NCBI RefSeq assembly: GCF_026914185.1
Contig: NC_070566.1
Coordinates: forward strand, 4,030,001 to 4,094,000
Length of the DNA: 64,000 nt
Direction: 5' to 3'
DNA from: Puccinia triticina
Lineage: Eukaryota; Basidiomycota; Pucciniomycetes; Pucciniales; Pucciniaceae
Below are positions 1 through 10,399 of this stretch, in pieces (the first letter of the stretch is position 1; each line of letters starts with the position of its first letter). A model generated the notes under the pieces. That model saw only the letters and a list, made by a program, of their open reading frames with translations. It did no database searches and was not told where the DNA came from. The translations under genes were made by a program, and so were the position numbers.

Positions 1-2
1 AA

Positions 3-173
3 GTACATAAAATCCTCAAGGACAAAAAAGAAAGGGTTTCAGGAAAAGACACCAGGTTATACCTTGTAAGATATAGAAACCAATCGGCGGACAAGGATGA
101 ATGGTTACCAGAGAATAACATCCCTGAGGGTGCTATTCACCTACGCAACTATAGAGCTTCTAAGCGTAAATAA
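3..173 (+). CDS. Ty3/Gypsy polyprotein, C-terminal chromodomain (5' partial)
   Basis: An open frame runs in from the left edge and stops at TAA 171-173, giving 56 codons. It reads as the end of a retrotransposon polyprotein: the stretch LYLVRYRNQSADKDEWLPE has the chromodomain pattern (YLV-W/R-Y then E/D-W-LP-N). Chromodomains at the C terminus of integrase are typical of Ty3/Gypsy chromoviruses and direct integration to marked chromatin. The protease, reverse transcriptase, RNase H and integrase core must lie outside the window. A purine-rich tract and an LTR start follow about 40 bp downstream, as expected. The motif assignment is sound; whether the element is still active cannot be seen. 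Confidence 0.8.
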   Translation, partial: VHKILKDKKERVSGKDTRLYLVRYRNQSADKDEWLPENNIPEGAIHLRNYRASKRK

Positions 174-988
174 GTCAGCTAAGTTAAGGGTAACTTATCT
201 TGGTGGTAGGGAATGTCAGCAGGGCTACTAAATTAAGTAGAGCCCAGCTAACTTCTTATGTTAAAATAATTTGAAAACAAATTGCAGCGCAACAGCCCCG
301 CATAAGTAAAAGATAAAACAAAAATAAGTATTGTATTAAAAATGTAATATTACATATAAGCACCGGCGCGAGAGCGCCGCGCCTTAGAAATGAAAAATAG
401 AGACCAAACTATCTATCTCTAGCCCCCCAAAAGGTGTGTACTTTACAAAAATAATAGGCTAGATCAAGAGGTAGCCATAAACATGACCAAGATTGTGCAC
501 GCGTGGTTCTAATAATAAACTGCGCGCGTGCTTGATCTAGTACTTAGAATTAAAGTCGGGTAGCATGGAAAATACCATGCTCCGCGACTCCGCGAGATCA
601 AGGAAAAAATGACGAGCAATCTGGGCCCCAGAGACCTGGTAAATACCAGGAGATCTGGAGCCAAGAAACCTGAAAAGACCCAATACATGACTTCGAGAAA
701 CCAAACCATAGAGATTGGCCAGGAGGTCGTGCAGGCTTTCAACGACTGCGACCAAGCGCGGTTGTTATTGCAGAAGCTGTAAGATTCGGAAAAATGTGCT
801 GCTTCTCTAATATACTCGTGATATATAGATCACGAGTATTCTAGAAAGAAGGGATAAACAACTGGAGATAAAAAGCACGAAAATCAAAGCAAGGAAGCCG
901 CACCCCATGTTGGAATATATGCTTCAAGCCCCATTTGAGTGGCCAAGCTATATGATCTAATATCCAAAAATCACCAGTAAGACCAACT

Positions 989-1062
989 GTGTGTTTAGCT
1001 CAGTGGTACAAGAGCAGCTCTCATGAATGTAGAAGGTCGTGGGTTCAAATCCCACAACACAC
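989..1062 (+). ncRNA. tRNA-like sequence in the left LTR of the TRIM
   Basis: It is 74 nt with a perfect 7-bp acceptor stem (GTGTGTT with AACACAC), a 4-bp D stem (GCTC/GAGC) and a perfect T arm (GTGGG-TTCAAAT-CCCAC). Pol III boxes are present: A box TTAGCTCAGTGG and B box GGTTCAAATCC. The anticodon arm (around CTCATGAA) pairs poorly, so it is probably not a working decoder tRNA but could still drive Pol III transcription. There is no T4 run directly after it (the next T run is TTCTTTTC). Confidence 0.6.
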
Positions 1063-1376
1063 AATTCTTTTCACCTGAGTAATTTCAACACATTATCAGT
1101 ACGGATGCTCTCAGTGAATTGAATTAAAGTTGGCTAAACCCTGTGAATACTTGATATTCATGCTTCCATATGCATATGCAATATTCAATTTCATAATTGT
1201 TATGCATTAATCATTATCAATGATGCATGACAAACATACATGATTTGCATATGCAATATTCATAGTTTGTTCATGGTGCATGAAGCCAGGGGGTGTGTTG
1301 GAATATATGCTTCAAGCCCCATTTGAGTGGCCAAGCTATATGATCTAATATCCAAAAATCACCAGTAAGACCAACT

Positions 1377-1450
1377 GTGTGTTTAGCTCAGTGGTACAAG
1401 AGCAGCTCTCATGAATGTAGAAGGTCGTGGGTTCAAATCCCACAACACAC
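1377..1450 (+). ncRNA. tRNA-like sequence in the right LTR of the TRIM
   Basis: An exact second copy of the segment at 989-1062, at the same position in the right LTR. It has the same acceptor stem, D arm, T arm and A/B boxes, and the same weak anticodon arm. Confidence 0.6.
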
Positions 1451-1677
1451 AATTCTTTTCACCTGAGTAATTTCAACACCCCAGTCAGGGGCCAAGATGA
1501 TCTGGAGAATTCAGTCTTGGCCCATGACTAATAGCAGCACTGAGAGAGCAGAGTTCTGATCTTGTGCTCAGAACCAAACAATATATTCAGCCGAGCTCCG
1601 ACCGAGAGGCTGAGGGACTTGGGGACTAGTGAAGAAGTTTGTCGCAGACTCTTCGACTCCTAGGAGACAGAGAACAA

Positions 1678-1686
1678 TATAAAAGG
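1678..1686 (+). promoter_or_regulatory. TATA box of the Gypsy LTR promoter
   Basis: TATAAAAGG, placed within the LTR and followed about 20-30 bp later by the expected start of the R region. It is the only strong TATA match in the LTR. Confidence 0.5.
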
Positions 1687-2148
1687 TGGGCCTTTGAGTG
1701 AGTGAAGGCCCCCCAGAATCGTCAACCACTTCATCGCACTGCCAGCCTCGACCCCGTCTACTCAAGACTTGTTCGCCCGCTAGCTCTCCGCTGAAAACCT
1801 GACCCAATTCCCTGTTCTTTTCCTAAGGATTCCCTCCATCGAGTGAGTCCTTTGTTTCTTTTATTCTCTATTGGAGCAATCTCCAATACTCCTGGGAACT
1901 GTATAGTTCAAATACCCCTGCTTCGCAGGCCCCAGACGTACAGGCACCTAAGCACCCCTGCCCAGCAGGCCCTGTAGCACTCCGGAGGGCACTTAAATAC
2001 CCCACGCGCTCGTGGCCCCTCCGTTAAACACCATCTAAAAATAATAATATTATTTTTTTGTATCTTGCTCTCCTCTGAGCGCTACGGAACGCCGTCGCCG
2101 GTGTAGCTAGAAGAGAAGTATTTCTCTTGGCATCACCCGAGCCTGACA

Positions 2149-2519
2149 ATTTCTTTCTCTTGTTTCTTGTGATACTTATCTCCCTTTAATTACTGCCCCC
2201 ACAAACTCACCAGTATCCAAGCCTGTTTACGTTATTCATGTGAATGGCAATCACTGGGTTTTGGCTCACATAGAGGGGGCTGATGGGGTCAAGCCAATTC
2301 CTCCTCCGATCTTGGCACTCAAGTTAACTTGAAAAAAACACCAACAACTGGCTGATTCACATACAGAAGGGCCTACATATCTATAGCCAGGGTCTCACAG
2401 CTCAGTTAAATCAGGCCCAGAAAAAATGATAGTTTTTCTTTATTTGTTCTTTCCTTCTGTCTATCTAAGTAATCTACATTGAGTATGTATTCACTTGGAC
2501 ACTTGCTTGGTTTAATAAT
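2149..2519. other. intergenic, no gene seen
   Basis: Pyrimidine-rich then AT-rich sequence after the Gypsy LTR. It could be the flank of the Gypsy insertion. No frame, RNA or repeat could be supported. Confidence 0.3.
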
Positions 2520-2762
2520 TTTAATGCACTCCAAAAGGTTTGGTGTGAAAAAAATAGGCACTCCATTTTTTAGGTCAAATGGAGTGCGGCAAGATATCTT
2601 GGTGTGCACCACTTTGCACTCCAAGTCTTCTGTGCACAACCTTCACTTCTTTGGAGTGCATAACTATTCACACCACCATTCTTGCAGTGCACAACAATGC
2701 ACACCAAAAATGGTGTGCATGTGGTAGTTTTTTTGGAGTGCATACAGGGTGACCCTTCAAAT
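2520..2762. repeat. TGCACTCC / GGAGTGCA inverted repeat element
   Basis: Short GCACTCCA and TGGAGTGC blocks alternate here. The right edge, TTTGGAGTGCATACAGGGTG, resembles the terminal inverted repeat of the element at 35567-38284, so this is probably a small relative of that family. Open frames on both strands are by-products of the repeat. Confidence 0.4.
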
Positions 2763-2944
2763 ATTCTCAATCTACACATATTATCAAACGAGTGGAAATA
2801 AAAAGATCAAACCAACAGCCGCTGTTTGATCGCGGGGTCAGGTGCCTCAACCGGATAATCCTGCCTGTGGCTGGGGGATTCGGGGTGCTGCGGTAACCAA
2901 ATGAAACCCAGAGTGGTCGAGAGACCGGCTTTCCAGAAAGCCTT

Positions 2945-3035
2945 CCGGATGAAATCCCGTTGAGGGCATTCCGGATGGAAGCATGTTGAAAGCATTCCTG
3001 ATGGAATCATGTTGAAAGCATTCCGGAATGGGAGA
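2945..3035. repeat. short tandem repeat, about 27 bp unit
   Basis: About three imperfect copies of a unit containing GAAAGCATTCCGGATGGAA. It lies upstream of the chitinase gene and has no evident coding value. Confidence 0.5.
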
Positions 3036-3618
3036 GATTCTGAAATGCTTTCGGTTTCTAGCCCGGAATGCATTCGGAGGGATCTCGGGCTGGTTGGGAC
3101 ACGGGACTTCGGCCAGTATTTTGGCCGAAGGGATTCCGATACCCTATTGAGCAGGTTGGAGATCTGCCAGTGATGCTCCAGAGTGCCCTTCTGGAGAATC
3201 GCCGACCGTCAAGCGACGGTCCTCCCTTGCAGGGGGCCAAACCGAAATAATTCCGGTTGCCAATCGAAAGCATGTCGACGCGCTTCACCCATGGTAAGGG
3301 TTGAAGTGTACATTCCGCTCGAATGTGCCCGCCCGAAAAGCATAATCACTTCTTCATATGTCGTGCTAGCTGCTCCCGGGTCTTTTCTCCATCACCTGCT
3401 TTGCTGGCCACCGTGATGGTCTGCTTTCAAAGCGGATGATGGGTATAAGAAGAGGCTGTCACCGGGCTCTGCCATCTTGCCCACCCTTCCATCAACCAGA
3501 TAAATAATCAAATCACCAATCTAACCAACCAGCAAAGCACTTCCTTCGTGCCCCCTCTTCTCCGCAATCACCCAGCCACTCAAACTTACCCAAATCCCTG
3601 AAACCCTCTCCATCTACG

Positions 3619-5027
3619 ATGCTTGCCATAATTGCCCTGTTTGTGGCCCTAAACCTCCTCTCAGGCACTGACGCCTTGGTTGTCCGTGCCGAACCAAAGT
3701 CCACTATTTCAGTTTACTATCCCGTAAGTTGGCTCGTTATCTCTCCTGATGCAAAGGTCTGAATAATATCCGTGGCTTACCTTCATCTTTTGGTTTTTCA
3801 AAAATGGTTTCCAGGGGTACCATTCTACTTTGTTGCCCCCTGACAGCATCCCATGGGACCTCTATACCCACCTTGATTACTTCGTTGCCACCACTGGCAG
3901 CGAAGCTAGCGAGGACTTGAAGATCGAAAATGAAGAAAACCTCAAGGCTGTCGTTGCTGGCGCCAAGTCCCATGGAGTTTCTGTTTCCCTGACTGTCGGT
4001 GGCTGGACCGGAAGTAAGTACTTCAGCAAATTGGTCGCTGACGAAGATAGTCGAAAAACGTTCGCGCAAACCTTCTTACGCGCAGTCAAAAAGTACGACT
4101 TTGACGGAATTGACATCGATTGGGAGTACCCCGGCGTCCCAGGAAATGACGGCAACATCATATCTAAGGATGACTCGGCGAACTACTTGAAGTTCCTGCA
4201 GACACTTCGCCAAGTTTTGAGTCCCAAGGCCCGGATTTCTGCGGCGGTCGCTGTACATGGTTTTATGGGTTCGGACGGCAATTATTTGACCGACCACAAA
4301 GCCTTTGCTGAGGTTCTTGATTTCATCACCATCATGGCCTATGACCTATACAGTCCCTCTGGCGATCTCGCGGGTCCAAATGCCCCAATGTTTGACACCT
4401 GTAATGACCCCACCGTCAAATTCTCGGTTGATCAAGCGATTAAGACATGGACCTCCTCGGGATTTCCTGCCTCTCAGATCCTGTTAGGTTTGCCAGCCTA
4501 CGGGTACAAGTACACCATGCCAAATTCTGAATTAACACCCACTAACTTCTCAGGCCAGAGCAACGCCACCAGTTTATTTTTCTCCAAGTTTGACAAGTCT
4601 GCTGCTCCTGCTGCCCCCGAGAGTGAATCAGCTGGACCCACCACCTGCGGTGGTGAAGAAGACGGTCACACATGGCTCTTTAAGGACCTTGTCAATTGCG
4701 GCATGGTCACGCCTGACGGAAGTCAAGGCCTCAAAGGCTTTACTCGTTACTACGATCATTGTTCAAGGACTGTGAGTAATTGCTCCTATAGAACACACAC
4801 CATTTGAATCCCTTGGACTGATTTCGTATCTGGTTCGCCTTGAATTGTCTCAGCCTTTCCTCTTCGACCCATCGAGTAAGACTTTCATTTCTTACGATGA
4901 CGCGAGGTCCCTAGCCCGCAAGACGCGCTTCGCCAAGTCCAACGGATTGGCCGGAGTCAATGTCTTTGATGCTACAGGAGATACCCAAGACCGAGTCCTC
5001 CTCAAGGCTATCAAATCCTCCCTCTAA
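3619..5027 (+). CDS. secreted GH18 chitinase, three exons
   Basis: An endochitinase of glycoside hydrolase family 18, which hydrolyses beta-1,4 GlcNAc bonds in chitin. Exons are 3619-3723, 3815-4771 and 4854-5027; both introns have GT-AG ends and phase 0. The product is 411 aa, normal for fungal GH18. Residues 1-19 form a signal peptide (MLAIIALFVALNLLSGTDA). The SxGG strand appears as SLTVGGW (about 93-99) and the catalytic DxxDxDxE motif as DGIDIDWE (132-139, acid/base Glu139). A QILLGLPAYGY block supports the barrel. No chitin-binding or serine-rich anchor domain is seen. A TATA-like GGTATAAG lies at 3442-3449 and AATAAA at about 5186. The likely role is remodelling of the fungus's own wall or competition; that part is inferred from the family. 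Confidence 0.93.
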
Positions 5028-6637
5028 GCGCGACATCTAATTCTGAAGGAGCTTAATATCCCAAACCTTCTCTACCTCCATGCCTAAATTCTTTTAATTC
5101 CTCAGACTTTAAGTACAATAGCTTGTGCATATGTTAGCTGAAAGGCCCTTCGTGTTCCTACAATTTACCAAGAAGCTCATCCGCTAATAAAATGGAACAA
5201 TAGAATTGAGTAATAAACCTGACCAACCAAAATAATAACCCTGCAAACTCAAATGACCGCTGCTGCCTCAACAGGATAGTATTCCCGCCGTCTGAATAGT
5301 TGCATCTATGCAAGTTGGAAGGAAATCCCTCGCGGCTTAATCCCTGCGCTTGCGTGTCGAGTAGGTTGCCACCATGCCGTTTCCTAGGGAAAACTCTTGA
5401 GCACCTGATTGCATCATTCTGCCGTCCTCGTCAGAGGCAGGGAAACACTAGGCCAAAAAAGAACTCTTCCCCCACCCTCAAATTCCGTCCGGCTTGAGAT
5501 GCTCTACCATGGCTGCATTGGTAACTTCCTGCCTTCAGGCCGAACCCCCATCCGTGGGAAGACCAAATATGAACAAGCTCCTGAGTTCGAGCGGACGGGG
5601 TACCTTATGCTCGGAGCGCGACGCGGTCACAAATAAACACATCCTTGTTACAATTCCCGCGGGAGGAAGTCTTGCGGATGAGGGATGTACAATAGGTCTC
5701 TGCCATGTCAGTGTTTATTCTGTCCCATGAAACATGCCTGTATGCAAACATGTTCCACCTGGCCAGCATTTGCGGCAGTTGCTCGCAAGAATATTTTCTT
5801 TTTCTGCGCCAGATCGGGCCAGATCTGCAACAAGTCGCCTTCAAAGTGAATGGATCCTGGAGAAACAGGGACTCTCAATTTGGCGATGAAACTTTTGATG
5901 TGCGTATGTAGTTTTGCATAGCTTTGGTCTAACCCCGTCTATATATCTAACTTCACTAAGTCCCTCTCTATGTGGAGGGGGGTCGCCGCCCCGCAGAAGG
6001 AGGGAGGTTGCATCGCTCCCCCAATAAGGGAATTAGCGAAGTTAATCTATTCATGTACTGCGGTGAGCTTGGGAGCCCACGTGCTGTGAGCTGATGAAGT
6101 TTCCTTTCCAATCTACTGTAACTTACGCCTACAGCCCAAGCAATACTCTTGATGGTGCAAGCTGATCCCCTGTGTTGATTTGACAACAGTCCACCACTGC
6201 CCCCGCGGCTCACACCACACATGTACAACATAGCCAAGGAACAGCTCAGCTCGCCCTCAGAGCACCCGGAGATCTCACAGAGGAGAAATCGTGCCCTGAT
6301 GGAGGGCTTCCGGTCCCGTTGTTGGATCATCAGTCTCAAAATAATCCCAAGGGAGGATAAAACACCCTTTGGGAGATGGGTTTGGCCCTTGGCGCCACCC
6401 GGGCCTTGTGTTGGGGTGCATCTCATTACATTGCCAAGCTGGCCATGGCATGCTGAGCAGAGAAATGGTCCTAAATTTTGCTGGGTGGCTGGCAATTTTA
6501 TCATTCTTAATTTTTATCCAGCCTTTTTTGAAATATATTTGGGCCTGTATTTGCCACAAATACTTAAGATATTCCGTTTTCAATCAAGTTTGGAAAATAT
6601 TACGATAAAATTTCAATATGTGTTTATAATTGGGCCC
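5028..6637. other. intergenic, no supported gene
   Basis: Beyond the chitinase 3' region there is unstructured sequence. A 178-codon minus frame (5968-6504) contains AVGVSYSRLERKL, faintly like a helix-turn-helix of a pogo-type transposase, but there is no catalytic region. I do not call it. Confidence 0.3.
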
Positions 6638-6640
6638 TTA

Positions 6641-7068
6641 GGCAACACTGGGAAGTTACGCTATCCAGGTTGCTTGGATTTCATTTAGTTATCCAGTCCT
6701 ACGTGGTGTCAAAAACAACATAAATAGAATCTGTGGGTGTCAAAAGAAAGCTTGAATTTTGCTTAACAAGATGAGCCCTAAGTTTTTCCAAGAAGCTCCT
6801 ATTTTTCATGTTGAAATATTTTTTTTGTGACCAAAAATTAGTTATCTGGGTAACTTAGGCTAGATAACTGATTTTTGATTAAAAAAGTGATGTTTCAAAA
6901 TGAAAATAATTAATTTCTTGGAAGAAATTAGGTACTATCATGTTGAGAAACATTTAATCTTTCTTGTGACACCCACAGAGTCTATTTATGTTGTTTTTCA
7001 CACCACGTAGTACTGGATAACTAAATGACATCCAAGCAACCTGGATAGCGTAACTTCCCAGTGTTGCC
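6641..7068. mobile_element. Harbinger-type MITE with arms of about 110 bp
   Basis: A 428-bp fold-back. The first about 110 bases are repeated inverted at the right end with only a few differences. The terminal motif is GGCAACACTGGGAAGTTACG, flanked by TTA at 6638-6640 and 7069-7071. A TTA duplication and GGC-type ends fit PIF/Harbinger non-autonomous elements. No coding capacity. Confidence 0.8.
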
Positions 7069-7083
7069 TTAGGGTCTTGACCA

Positions 7084-7193
7084 GGTATAAATGGTTGAGT
7101 TTATGACCCGCGACCCCCGGGGGTTTCAAGGTTTTGGTGGCAACGGGGGGTGAACTTTGGGTTGCGGCGTCATAAATTCAACCATTTATGACA
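7084..7193. repeat. small inverted repeat
   Basis: The left arm, TATAAATGGTTGAGTTTATG, is matched in inverse orientation by CATAAATTCAACCATTTATG near the right end, around a G-rich centre. It is possibly a separate small MITE. No target duplication was found. Confidence 0.5.
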
Positions 7194-7481
7194 TATAACG
7201 CAGCAGCCAAACGGGGCCTAAAGTATTGATCATGATAAAAGTACATAAACAATAAATTACCTAATACAATTCAAAGGTCACTGAATAGATTCAATGTTAC
7301 AATGATCAGCTAGTGTTACACTGCTACAGATCTAGTGTAATCACCTATTGATCTGTTGACCAATGTCTGTACTGATCATTGTGAATACTGATCCTTCAGA
7401 GGATCTTTCCTCCTCTGAGTGCCTCCAGTTCCTGAAGTGCCTTGAAGAGCCTCATTTCCCCTCTTGCTCTTTTCCTCAATA

Positions 7482-7680
7482 GGGGGGTTCACAATTGAAT
7501 TTTATAAAACTTTGGAGGTCAATTTAAGGCCTTTATGAACATAATTTTAAAATTTTGGCAAGATGTCCAGAAAAAGGTGTGACTGATTAATCAGTGCAAT
7601 TTATCAACTTTTTATAAATATGTTCATAAACAGGTTAAAATGGGTCCTAAAGTTTTACAAATTTCAATTGTGAACCCCCC
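7482..7680. mobile_element. Tc1/mariner-type MITE
   Basis: A 199-bp element beginning GGGGGGTTCACAATTGAA and ending with its inverse (CAATTGTGAACCCCCC), flanked by TA on both sides (7480-7481 and 7681-7682). Terminal repeat and TA duplication fit a Tc1/mariner MITE. Confidence 0.7.
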
Positions 7681-7702
7681 TAATATAAACACACACTCAA
7701 TG

Positions 7703-8072
7703 TTGGGCCGCTACGCTACACTACGCTATTTCAGCACTACGCATTAGCGTAGCGGCAATAGCGGGGCTAACAGCGTGCCAATTCTTTGTTAGAGTTAGCG
7801 CGCCGCTACAGTTGCTAAGCTACGCTACGCTGCGCTACAGCGCTTTTAGTGGAAAAAAGGCCTTAGCGCGTGCTCTTTGACGCCCTCTATCATGTGTAGT
7901 GTTAGCGCAATTTCTCACATCTGCGCTAACGCTACGCTAACAGCTAAATTAGCTGCGCAGCGTTAGCGCGGAGACGGCGCAATTCCGCTAACGCTACGCT
8001 AAAAGTTAGCGGAATTCTGCTGCGCTACACCACGCTAATGCTATGGTTAGTGTAGCTGGCCCACCGTTGACA
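7703..8072. repeat. GCTACGCTA-rich inverted-repeat element
   Basis: It is made almost entirely of short self-complementary blocks (GCTACGCTA, TTAGCG, GCGCTAA) bounded by TTGGGCCGCTACG on the left and GTGTAGCTGGCCCACC on the right. Related GGGCC-bounded pieces occur near 14580-14850, 23920-24005, 34985-35035 and 56330-56425, so it is a dispersed family. No frame and no clear target duplication. Confidence 0.6.
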
Positions 8073-9190
8073 CACTCCACTACAAGAAAAAGTCAAGCAA
8101 GTGCCACCAGTTGAAATGTGAGAGCTCTAAGGAATCTGGTGAAGGAACTTCATTTTCATAGTTTGCCTTTGACCAAGCTTCAATGCACACTCACTGTGCA
8201 TGATTCACAGTGACTGTGCCAAAAAAACTGATGTCTGCTTGAGTGGAGCTAGAATGGAATTTGTTTGCACAGGAGAATTCCCCATTTCAACTGCTGTCAC
8301 TTGCCTGACTTATTCTTGCAGTGCCCATGGACTGTTTATCCCTCAGAATATTATTACAGAAAATTTTAGGCCATACTATAGTTAAACAGTGCTTTCATTC
8401 TCACCCATCATTCAATTAAGGAATAACATCTCTTCTTGATTACCCTTACCTTTTTGTAGGTACAACCACTAACCCAAGTTGTGTTACTCCTTGGATGCCT
8501 ATTAACACATTTTGTTGATCTGGATGTGCCTTCATTGAGCAAGCCTCTCAGTTCTTGATTACTGATTGAGTGTAAACTTTTACAGGTCTTACCAAATCAC
8601 TCCTAGCCCATCATTGGCATCTTACACCATCATTTTGCCAGTAAAAACCCTCTCAGACACAGTTAGTTACCTACAGGCTTACAAGAGTGAATACATAAAC
8701 CTGGGTAGCTAGGATCTGCAGCAGCGTAGCCGCCTTGGCCTTTAGTAAAAAAAAATACAGTAAATTGGTACCAAAACCCCCCAAAAAAAATCTGCTTTTG
8801 AAAAAAACCTGCCAAAAAAGGGTCCATTTCAACGTCTGGGGCTGTCAAAAAATGGTCCCAACAACATAAACCCAAATTTGGGAGTCGTTTTCCCAATTTT
8901 GGGGAGTACTGGTTTTTCCAAGCCTCTAAGAAAAACCAGGCCTTCTTTTTGGGTTCCCCAGGACTAAAAAAGATAGAGTGAGGTGTTCAGAAGGGAAGAA
9001 AAAACACCCCCCCAACAGTCTCAAAGCTAAATCTCCATGAAAGTCCTTCCTTTAGCTTCCTTCAGAGGGATCTTTGCACTATAACAAGCTGTAAAGGAGA
9101 GGATACCTCCACCCCCTTCTTGACAAAGCACATTAGACACCAAAAAATGGTTGGTCTGCAGACTGGTCATGAAGGGGCAGGCTCCCTTCT
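8073..9190. other. intergenic, no gene seen
   Basis: AT-rich sequence with homopolymer runs of A and C near 8750-9010. Open frames are short and depend on homopolymers. Nothing could be supported. Confidence 0.3.
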
Positions 9191-9349
9191 CAGTGGACTA
9201 GAAATCGCCGAGTGGACCCGGGTACCCGTGGCGGGTGCGGGTACCTGCGGTCATTTTGGGCATATTTAGATACCCGGACTCGGACCCGGCACCCGTAGGG
9301 CGGGTACCGGCGGTACCCGTGGCGGGTATCACGGGTACCGCCTAAGATT

Positions 9350-9962
9350 CAACCCTCTAGCCGGTCTATGCCGGCTTCGAGGGTGGTGTAACCTCTTGAT
9401 GACCAACACAGACCGGTCATCAAGGGGGTATATACCCTCTTGATGCCTGACCTGGGCCGGGTATTGAGAGGGTGTATGTATACCCTCTCGATGTCCGGTC
9501 TGTGCTGGACACCAAGAGGGAATACAGTCTCGATGACCGGCACAGACCGGACATCGAGAGGGTGTGTGCATACCCTCCCAATGTCCGGTCTTAGCCGGTC
9601 ATCGAGAGTTTACACCACCCTCGAAGCCGGCATAGACCGTCATCAAGGGTGTATATACCCTCTCGGTGCCCGGTCTGGCCCGGATATCGAGAGGGTATGT
9701 CTGCGTGTGAATTCTCGATGTCCGGTCTGGGCCGGACATCGAGAGTGGATGCCCTCTCGGTGTCCAGCTGTACCGGACATCGAGAGGGCATACATACACC
9801 CTCCCGATGTCCGCTGTGTGCCGGACATCAAGAGTGTATGGACCCTCGGTGTCCAGCACATACCGGACATCGAGAGGGCATATCCCGCTGTCCGCTCTGT
9901 GCCGGACATTGAGAGTGTATGCCCTCTCGGCGTCCAGCATGTGCTGGACACCAAGAGGGTTA
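9350..9962. repeat. palindromic repeat array A (CCGGACATCGAGAGGG units)
   Basis: About 0.6 kb of alternating inverted half-sites, CCCTCTCGATGTCCGG and CCGGACATCGAGAGGG, with 4-8 nt loops and short spacers such as GTGTATATA. Nearly every unit can fold as a hairpin. The array sits inside the left arm of the hAT-like element and interrupts its GGGTACCC-rich subterminal region. Long open frames on both strands here are artefacts of repeat periodicity. Confidence 0.85.
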
Positions 9963-9987
9963 GGTTAGCGGGGGCCATGATCGCGCT

Positions 9988-10022
9988 GCAAAAGGTCGTC
10001 CACGACTGCAGACCTTTTGCAG
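9988..10022. repeat. isolated hairpin
   Basis: CTGCAAAAGGTCGTCC and, after a short loop, the inverse GACCTTTTGCAG. It stands between array A and the resumed hAT subterminal sequence. Confidence 0.5.
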
Positions 10023-10399
10023 CGGGTACCTGGACGGGTACCCGCCATCCAAAATTTACATACCCGGACCCGCACACGGCACCCGCCCACCTGTGAACAG
10101 CCCCCAAGTTGGTATGTTGAAGCCCCAGACTCGCGCACAGGAAAGGCTTCACAGAGCCTTTCTGCGGGGCCTTTTTTGCTCCGTGGATTCCATGGGTTCC
10201 ACGGAATCTGGGTCGCGCGCGCCTCCCAAAGTCCCCACACCGGTGTCCCAACTCACCACACATTTTTCTACGACTACAAACTTTGTCTGGAAATCTCAAG
10301 CAGTTCAAAAACATCAACTAATTGTGATTTGGACCTTATCCCAGTTTGAACAGATACCTTATTGTCGTGAATTGTGCCTGGTCGCTATCTCGTTACTAC

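Larger units (their letters stand above)
908..1478 (+). mobile_element. TRIM-type miniature LTR retrotransposon with a tRNA-like sequence in each LTR
   Basis: There are two direct terminal repeats of 183 bp (908-1090 and 1296-1478), identical as far as I can read. Each begins TGTTGGAA and ends TTTCAACA, so they have inverted TG...CA ends. The element is flanked by a perfect 5-bp target duplication, CCCCA, at 903-907 and 1479-1483. The 205-bp interior has no open frame, and the purine tract AGGGGGTG stands immediately before the right LTR. This is the layout of a terminal-repeat retrotransposon in miniature, mobilised in trans. Each LTR contains a 74-nt tRNA-like segment. LTR identity suggests a recent insertion into the older Gypsy LTR. 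No convincing primer-binding site was recognised after 1090. Confidence 0.85.
214..2148 (+). mobile_element. 3' LTR of the chromodomain Ty3/Gypsy element
   Basis: It starts TGTCAG directly after the purine-rich run GGTGGTAGGGAA and ends CTGACA, a 6-bp terminal inverted repeat in the canonical TG...CA form. It lies just after the polyprotein stop. A TATA box (1678-1686) sits about three quarters of the way in and is followed by pyrimidine-rich sequence, as for U3-R-U5. Its length (about 1.9 kb) includes a nested 571-bp TRIM at 908-1478. The 5' LTR and the left target duplication lie outside the window, so the right boundary rests on the CTGACA end alone. Minus-strand open frames at 509-755 and 1568-1807 look like chance frames. 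Confidence 0.65.

Noticed and set aside
4845..5027. Separate small gene after the chitinase
   Set aside because: It is the third exon of the chitinase; the frame joins in phase through a GT-AG intron.
5968..6504. 178-codon minus ORF, possible pogo-type transposase
   Set aside because: Only a faint helix-turn-helix-like stretch; no catalytic DDE residues, no inverted termini and no neighbouring exons.
9440..10317. Long ORFs on both strands (218 and 224 codons)
   Set aside because: They run through palindromic array A; the open frames come from repeat periodicity and give mirrored peptides on the two strands.
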